NCBI RefSeq assembly: GCF_902635505.1
Contig: NC_045426.1
Coordinates: 395,238,138 to 395,302,137, forward strand
Direction of reading: 5' to 3'
Source: Sarcophilus harrisii
Taxonomy: Eukaryota > Chordata > Mammalia > Dasyuromorphia > Dasyuridae
DNA: 64,000 nt
Shown here: positions 30,216 to 64,000 of the stretch, one piece after another
How the letters are laid out: each line of letters starts with the position of its first letter
Numbering within the stretch: position 1 is the stretch's first letter
Program-made: the position numbers and the translations under genes
The notes under the pieces: generated by a model
The model's database searches: none
Told to the model about the DNA's origin: nothing
Seen by the model: the letters and a program-made list of their open reading frames with translations, nothing else

Positions 30216-31789
30216 ATAAGAGGATAATAATCAGAGTTTCTGTTTAAGTGGAACACTTGAAGCTTGAAACAATTCTTATGTGTGCCTGATGAGAAATTAA
30301 GAAGTTCCTTATGGATTTTATAAGATTAATTAAGTTGGTGTTTAGTCAGGGTCACTGCCCCCTCCCCCCCATCCAGTTAATCAGTGAATTAGGAAATTCA
30401 AAAAGGAATTTATTGCTTTCTCATGAGTTTATAACTCTGGAAACCAAACAAATACTCAACCATTTCTCACATTAGGAAATCTGAAGGATCATCTATGTGA
30501 ATATTAAAGTTCCCTTGTATAAACGCAGGGAACTTGAGTCAGGAGGGAAAATGACATGGGGATGTTGGGAGGGAGGATGTACTACAGCTATCTTTATTTG
30601 GATGAAGAAGGGAATTGTATTTGAATGAACTTCAAAGAAAAGTGATAGAAATAATAGATTCACTTCTGAGTGATAAAAGTAAAGGGAGTGAATGGAATTA
30701 CACAGAAGTAAGAAGACACCAGTGTCTGGGATTGTGAAAATAAAATGCTAAATAATGTCATCAGTATAGAGCTATGACTATTTCCCTTGTATCTTCAAAT
30801 TTCTCCCCTTGAGTAATAGTGTGTTCTTGATGGAAATAATGGAATTTGGAATTTATTTGGTTCTACCATTTATTGTGTTCTGGAAATGCAAAATGAATTA
30901 AATATACACCTTATTAGTATGTTTATTTCAGGATTAAATTGTTGTGAGAAGAAAAGTGAAATTATTTAAATTTAATTTAATAAACATTAAGTGTCTGCCT
31001 ACTATGTGGAAAACACTAGGGATACAAAACGTTCCTTGCCCTCAAGAAGTTTAGTCTCTCGAGGGAAGACAAAAGGAAACTGAAGAGAAGTGGATGGATC
31101 CCCCCCAGTGGATAGTGGGTGGTTTTGGGGTCATCTTATTCCCTGGAATTGAAACCAGACAGAGCTGCAGATGGGAAGTAGAATAAGATGGAAGATCATT
31201 TTCTTCTCTTTGTGAAGATAGGCTTTGGGAGGAGATCAGAATTCAGCCATCCAGTTAAAGAAAGAAGTAGGAAGAAGGAGATGGAATCCAAAGTTTGAAT
31301 TAATTGCATAGTAATGCCTCACAGATTCGAATTTGAGGTAAACGGGGTTAAGTGACTTGTCCAGGATCACACAGTAAGTGTTTGAGGTCTGAGTTCATGA
31401 AGATGAACCTTCTGATTCCAAATCTGATATTCATCTTGGGAAAGAACTGGATATGGAGTTTTTAAAAAAAGAAAAGAAAGAAAGAAGAAAACCAACTGGG
31501 TCTTCTTTGCCTCTCCTTCAGATTTGGGAGGAAAAAAATCACTTTAGCTTTTTAGTCTAATTTTTTTCTCAACGTATAAAATGAAGTATTAAATGATCAC
31601 TTATGATTCTTAAATGATTCTTAAAACTGAATGCAAATAGAAACTCTGAAGCTTTATTTACTTATTTATTTATTTGGTATTATACATGAATGTCTTAACC
31701 CTTTTTGACAAACACAGAATTTAAGTAATTTGTCATCTGCTTTTGATTCATGAAAAAAAATAACTTTGTTTTTCCTTTCTGCACTACAG
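30216..31789. other. MTRR intron 1, mostly unassigned
   Basis: Old repeat traces at 30960-31075 (TAAGTGTCTGCCTACTATGTGG...CTTGCCCTCAAGAAG) and 31320-31435 (GGTTAAGTGACTTGTCCAGG, SINE-like). The rest is unremarkable. Confidence 0.4.
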
Positions 31790-31808
31790 TTGACGTGTTA
31801 ATATATAC

Positions 31809-31817
31809 CATGAAACA

Positions 31818-31821
<4 letters not shown>
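31809..31821 (+). promoter_or_regulatory. Three-codon upstream ORF overlapping the MTRR start
   Basis: ATG AAA CAA TGA begins at 31810. Its stop codon TGA (31819-31821) overlaps the MTRR ATG (31818-31820). It is in exon 2, so every transcript using this exon carries it. The upstream ATG has a purine at -3 and A at +4; the MTRR ATG has A at -3 and A at +4. Confidence 0.8.
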
Positions 31822-59308
<27,487 letters not shown>

Positions 59309-59481
59309 GAATTTTTTTTTTTTTCTGTCTGTTTGGAATGACTCAGATATTTTGAGCTGAAAATACTATGCTTATCTTCTATTTTCATATTCTCTGCCAA
59401 TTGTTTTAGTTTTTATATTTTTATGGAGGAACTTTTATATGAAAAACTTGCCATTACAGAAAGCCCATATTTGGGATTTTG

Positions 59482-59487
59482 AATAAA
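59482..59487 (+). terminator. Proximal MTRR poly(A) signal candidate
   Basis: AATAAA, 174 bases after the stop codon, followed by TGCCTTTGTTGCC. Confidence 0.45.
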
Positions 59488-59563
59488 TTACTGCCTTTGT
59501 TGCCTACTCAGTAGTACTTCTAAGATTTGGGTTTTTTGGTTTTTTTTGGCAGATACTCTAGTT

Positions 59564-59757
59564 CAGTGGGGTCAAATCCAGATAGAAACAGTGGCCACTA
59601 ATATATACATGAAGATTCTTATGGGCTACATATCAACAGTTTTAAAAATGAAATATGTGTGTTTTATTCTATTTTTATTTTAACATTTCCTAATTATGTT
59701 TAAATCTGGTTCAGGCTGTACTCTAAAGGGTTATGAGGCATGTATTTGGCACTTCTG
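59564..59757. mobile_element. hAT-like MITE in the MTRR 3' UTR, copy C
   Basis: Begins CAGTGGGGTCAAATCC and ends TATTTGGCACTTCTG; the ends are imperfect inverted repeats. The flanks CTCTAGTT and CTGTGGTT agree at six of eight positions, as expected for an old 8-bp duplication. The core shares CCTAATTATGTTTAAATCTGG and TTCAGGCTGTACTC with copies A and B. Confidence 0.6.
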
Positions 59758-60627
59758 CTGTGGTTGATAATACTGATGTTGTTTGCCAATTTTCCTTATT
59801 AAAATGAACTAGCAAATATGGAAGCAAGGTAAAAAACAAGTAGCATGTGGATTGGGACTTTTTCCTATGTAGTTAGAACTAAACAAGCATTTTAGCTTTA
59901 AAAGGGAATATTGTAACTATCCCATACATTTTATAGATTTACATACATTTATTTGCCTCCAAATATGTAGAAATGTATTAAAAATGAGCAGGTTAGCCCT
60001 TCAGTGATTTGGGTAGTAATTAATCCTTATTTTATTTTTGTCAGTTTATATTGTCCCAGTTCTTCAGGATTTTTGTACAAGGTAACCTTCATAATTTATA
60101 TTTCTAGAAATGTTTATTCTAGTCAATATCATTTAATTGCAAAATTTTATTTTCCTATTATCAGCTGGAAATTCAGAAAATAAAGTATTTAGCATCTATG
60201 TTTCCATTTATATGTTGTATATGTAAAGATGGAATATATATTACTATATGTCTGTATTATAAATAATGTTATACCCTAACATATATATAGTGCATATTAT
60301 GCTATATAAACATGTGTTTGAAATACTTAAAAAAAGATCCCATATAGCAGTTTATCACAGTAGTAAGTTGATATCCATGTTATATATCAATCATTTTAAC
60401 TAAACTTAATTAAAACTAAATGACTTAAAAATTTTAATGACCCAGCTCGATTCCTCTCAAAGAAATGAATAGACACCTTCCTGTTCCATTGTAGCGATTG
60501 GGGACGGGTTTGGGAATGCTTAATAGAATTTTCCTCCCCTATATCGTGGTTAGTTGTTGAATATTTCTCCCACTTTTTACTTTGGATGTAGGCTCTATGG
60601 AAGAAGGAGGGAAGAACTTTGTCTTGG

Positions 60628-60633
60628 AATAAA
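60628..60633 (+). terminator. Distal MTRR poly(A) signal candidate
   Basis: AATAAA in GGAATAAAATA, followed within 40 bases by TTTGTATATTTTATTTGTG, a plausible downstream element. Confidence 0.45.
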
Positions 60634-60954
60634 ATATTTTTTCAAAAAACTCAATTTGTATATTTTATTTGTGCATCTGAGAACATTCTGAAAATGAGTC
60701 CTTTCATTTCACCTGATTGCCAGAAGGATGAATGATACAATAAAGATTTGGAATCTGTTGAATGGCAAAGGGGAGTTGATGGGTGTAAAGGCATGTTTAT
60801 ATGACAGAAAAATTTTGCTTTCTTAAGGGAAAGGTCTTATTTTGCAGAGTTATTGTGAGGGTATGAGACAGTATTTGCAGTTCTTTGCAAAACATGTTCC
60901 TGACATAGTTGGGTGTTGTATAGAATAATAAATTATTATATATGTTAGTTTTGA

Positions 60955-63590
60955 ATAACATGTTTATTTTTAACATTCCTTTTTTAAAAACATGAGATCC
61001 TAATTCTCTTCCTCCAGCTCTTCCCCTTGTATTGAAAGCAAGCATTATCAGTTAGAAATGTGAAGTCATGCAAAGCAATTTCACATTAGTCATGGGGCAA
61101 AACAAAACAAAAATACGGTTCAGTCTGTTCATTGGTTACTCTGGAAGTGGATAATAATTTTTATCATAGGTCTTTTGGAATTGTCTTAATCAGAGTAGCT
61201 AAGTCTTTGACGGTTGATAATTGTTAGGGTATTGCTATTACTCTGAACAGTGTTCTGGTTGTTTATTTCACTTTGTTAGTCATATAAATTTTCCCAGGTG
61301 TTTTTCTGAAACTATCTTGCTTGTCATTTTTTAATCACAAAACTATTCTAGCACAATTATGTATCATGTGTCCAACCATTCCCTAATGAAGGGTGAGATA
61401 TCTCCTACCTCCACACAGACATACACATACACAAAAGATCCGCTATGAATATTTTTGTACAGATAAGTCCTTTTCCCTTTGATATCTTTGGGGTGCAACA
61501 GTCAGTAGTGATATTTCAAAGGCAAAGGGTATGCCTGGTTTTATAGCCTTTGGAGCATATTTCCAAATTTTCCTCCAGAATGGTTGGGCCCTGCAAGTTA
61601 CAACTCTACCAACAATTCATAATTTTGTTATAAAGCTAGTGTTTCTAGCTTTATAAAATAATTTCTTTGGTAGTTTGGTATTAATATGGATAGGCTGAGT
61701 GAATACAATAAAAATGATAGTCCTATCTATGAGCAATGAATATTTTCCCAGTTTAGCTCTATTTGTGTGAAAAAATGTTTTGTTCAAAATTGTGTTTGTG
61801 TTGTCACTGACTTTGTCTTGGTAAGTAGTTTCCTAAATATATGTCGACTGCAGTTATTTTAACTGGAAGATCTTTGTTTCCTCTGGGTTTTGTTGGCAAT
61901 ATATAAGTATGCTGATGATTTCTATGGATTCTGCTAAAGTTGTTTCAAATAGATTTTTTAATTGATTATCTAGGGTTCTCTTAATACACCATCATATTAT
62001 CTTCAGAGAGAGAGCTTTGTTTACTCCTTGCCTAATTTTTTATTTCTTCAGTTTCTTTTTGTCTTATTGCTATATAAATAATATAATATAAATTATTTTA
62101 TTAAATAATAATAAATAATAGTGGTGATAATGCCCTTGTATCCTTGCTTTACTACTGATCTTTTTGGAAATATTTATATCCCTATTATATATAATGCTTG
62201 CTCTTTTAAATAGATACTACTTAAAGAAAAGTTCTGTTTATTTCTATGTTTTTAGTGGCTTCAAAATTAGTTTATTTGTTTATCTTTAGGAGTGATAATA
62301 ATATTTGGTCAAATGCTTTAATCTTGAGTTTTGTTTTTGTTATTAATATGGTCAATTATGCTTATAGCTTCTATTATGCTAATATTGAAGCAGCCTTATA
62401 TTACTGGTCACCTTGTCACATTGTTGATGTTTGTAGCATATTACTGTTAATCTTCTTGCTTAGTAATTCAGAGTCTTTGTATCAGTAGTTATGAAGGAAA
62501 TTGGTTTTTTATTGTTTTTATTCTCCCTGGTTTAAATATATATTTAAAAATATATATATGTGATAAAAGGAGAACTCCTTTACTTATTCTTTCAAATAGT
62601 TTTTATCATATTGGAATTAATTGTTGTGTGTTTGGTAGAATTCATAAGTAAATCCTTCTGGTTTGGACAATTTTTTTTTTCCTTGGGGAACTCATTTATG
62701 TCTTGTTCAACTTCAACTCTAAGATAGGATTATTTAAGTATATTTGGTGAGATGCATTCACCCTCTTCATATTGGATCCTGGAAATTTTAATTATTGGAT
62801 TTTTTAATCAGATTAACCAGTAGTGTACTTTTTTAGTTTTTTTTCCCTCATAAAAAATGGTTCTTGTTTTTATTTAAATGTTAATTTAATTTAATTTAAA
62901 TGTTTATTTAAATGTTCAGTATTTGTTTTTTTGTTTTTACTTTCAGTTTTATTTCTTTGCTTTTCAAGATTGCTATTTTGGTGTTTGAGTATTTTAAATT
63001 AGTTCTTTTTATAATAGTTTAGTTGCACATTTAATTCATTGTTCTTTCTCTTTTTTATTAATGTATGTATTAAGAGTTACAAAATTTTCCCTGAGAACTG
63101 CTTTGGCTGTGTACAACAAATTTTGGCATGCTGTCTTGTCATTCTCTTTAATGATACTGATTGTTTCTGTGATTTTGCCTCACTTGTTCTTTTGGATTAG
63201 ATTATTTCATTCCATTTAACTTTTAATCTTCTGTTTCCACAGCCCTTTATTGAATATAATTTTTATTGCTTTATGGCCTGAAACAGTATTTCTGGTATGG
63301 TGTGAAAAAAATATTTTTACTTTTTCTGTATGTGTTTTTTTATGCTCTCTAGTATTTGGTCAGTTTTTGTGAAGGTGCCACATATATCTGAAGAAAAGGT
63401 ATTTCACTTTTTTTTTTCTCATTCATTTTTTTTTCCTAAAAGGTCTGGCATATCTAAAATTCTATTCATCTCATTAACTCTATGATTAGATTTTTTAGCT
63501 TTGATAGGAGAAAGTTGAGGTCCCCTGATACCCTTGTAACTACCTTTTTCTACCTGGAACTCATTTAACATTTACTTTTAAGAATCTGTA
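60955..63590 (-). mobile_element. Decayed L1, minus strand (3' UTR and ORF2)
   Basis: Reverse L1 wording in order: TTAACATTCCTTTTTTAAAAAC and GTGAAGTCATGCAAAGCAATTTC (3' UTR), then ATATTTTTGTACAGATAAGTCC, CTCCAGAATGGTTGGGCC, ACACCATCATATTATCTTCAG (ORF2) and GAAAGTTGAGGTCCCCTGATAC (endonuclease side). Many indels and stops; the 80-codon plus ORF is chance. Confidence 0.72.
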
Positions 63591-63594
63591 ATTT

Positions 63595-64000
63595 CTGAAA
63601 TGAGCAGAACCAGGAGATCATTATACACTTTAACAACAATACTGTATGAGGTTGTATTCTGATGGAAGTGACAAAGAGAAGATCCAGTTCAGTTCAATGA
63701 TGGACAGAATCGGCTACACCCAGAGAAGGAACACTGGGAAATGAATGTGGACAACTTGCATTTTTGTTTTTCTTCCCAGGTTATTTTTACCTTCTGAATC
63801 CAACTTTTCTTGTGCAACAAGAGAACTGTATGGATCTGCACACATATATTTTATCTAAGATATACTTTAACATGTTTAACATGTATGAGACTGCCTGCTA
63901 TCTAGGGGAAGGGGTTGAGGGAGGGAAGGGAAAAGTTGGAACAGAAGTGAGTGCAAGGGACAATTTGTTATAAAAATTACCCATGCATATGTTCTGTTAA
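63595..64000 (+). mobile_element. L1 3' end, plus strand (runs to window edge)
   Basis: AAATGAGCAGAACCAGGAGATC, then CAACAATACTGTATGAGG, CACCCAGAGAAGGAACAC, a purine-rich GGGGAAGGGGTTGAGGGAGG block and ATTACCCATGCATATGTTCTG. It lies tail-outward against the previous minus-strand L1. Confidence 0.75.

Larger units (their letters stand above)
59309..60650 (+). other. MTRR: MTRR 3' UTR (predicted extent)
   Basis: AATAAA hexamers occur at 59482, 60179, 60628 and 60739. The one at 60628 has T/GT-rich sequence after it and would give a 3' UTR of about 1.3 kb; shorter forms are possible. A hAT-like MITE lies inside at 59564-59757. Confidence 0.5.

Overview
The window is mammalian nuclear DNA and very probably marsupial. 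It carries coding exons of three vertebrate genes that are neighbours in the same order on human chromosome 5p15.31. It is packed with marsupial-type repeats: tRNA-headed MAR/WSINE-like SINEs, an L1 lineage with the marsupial 3' UTR, an RTE-type SINE, and old L2 and MIR. The species cannot be named from the sequence; the SINE type suggests an Australian marsupial.

Layout. 1-0.9 kb: first coding exon of CFAP90 (C5orf49), minus strand, with a ciliary RFX X-box just upstream. 0.9-8.7 kb: intergenic DNA made of old repeats. 8.8-26.8 kb: FASTKD3, minus strand, six coding exons (656 codons). One 5.7-kb intron is almost wholly a decayed L1. 26.6-27.36 kb: GC-rich bidirectional promoter shared by FASTKD3 and MTRR, containing two inverted copies of a paired ZNF143-like module. 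27.0-60.7 kb: MTRR, plus strand, non-coding first exon and fourteen coding exons (684 codons). Its introns hold an old non-L1 LINE split by a solo LTR, L1 pieces, SINEs, microsatellites and a perfect 39-bp hairpin. 60.9-64 kb: two L1 fragments in opposite orientation.

The exon sets were assembled by hand from splice signals, reading phase and similarity to remembered human proteins. Every junction keeps frame and neither assembled CDS contains an internal stop. FASTKD3 is a mitochondrial RNA-binding protein of the FASTK family. MTRR is the diflavin reductase that reactivates methionine synthase. CFAP90 is a small cilia- and flagella-associated protein. FASTKD3 and MTRR are linked by their head-to-head promoter rather than by a shared pathway.

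I found no previously undescribed multi-gene system. The most notable signals are the inverted ZNF143-like modules around the shared promoter, a perfect intronic hairpin that looks like a template-switch event, a three-codon upstream ORF whose stop overlaps the MTRR start codon, a (CT)n microsatellite serving as the polypyrimidine tract of an MTRR exon, and an L1 that replaces about 98% of a FASTKD3 intron.
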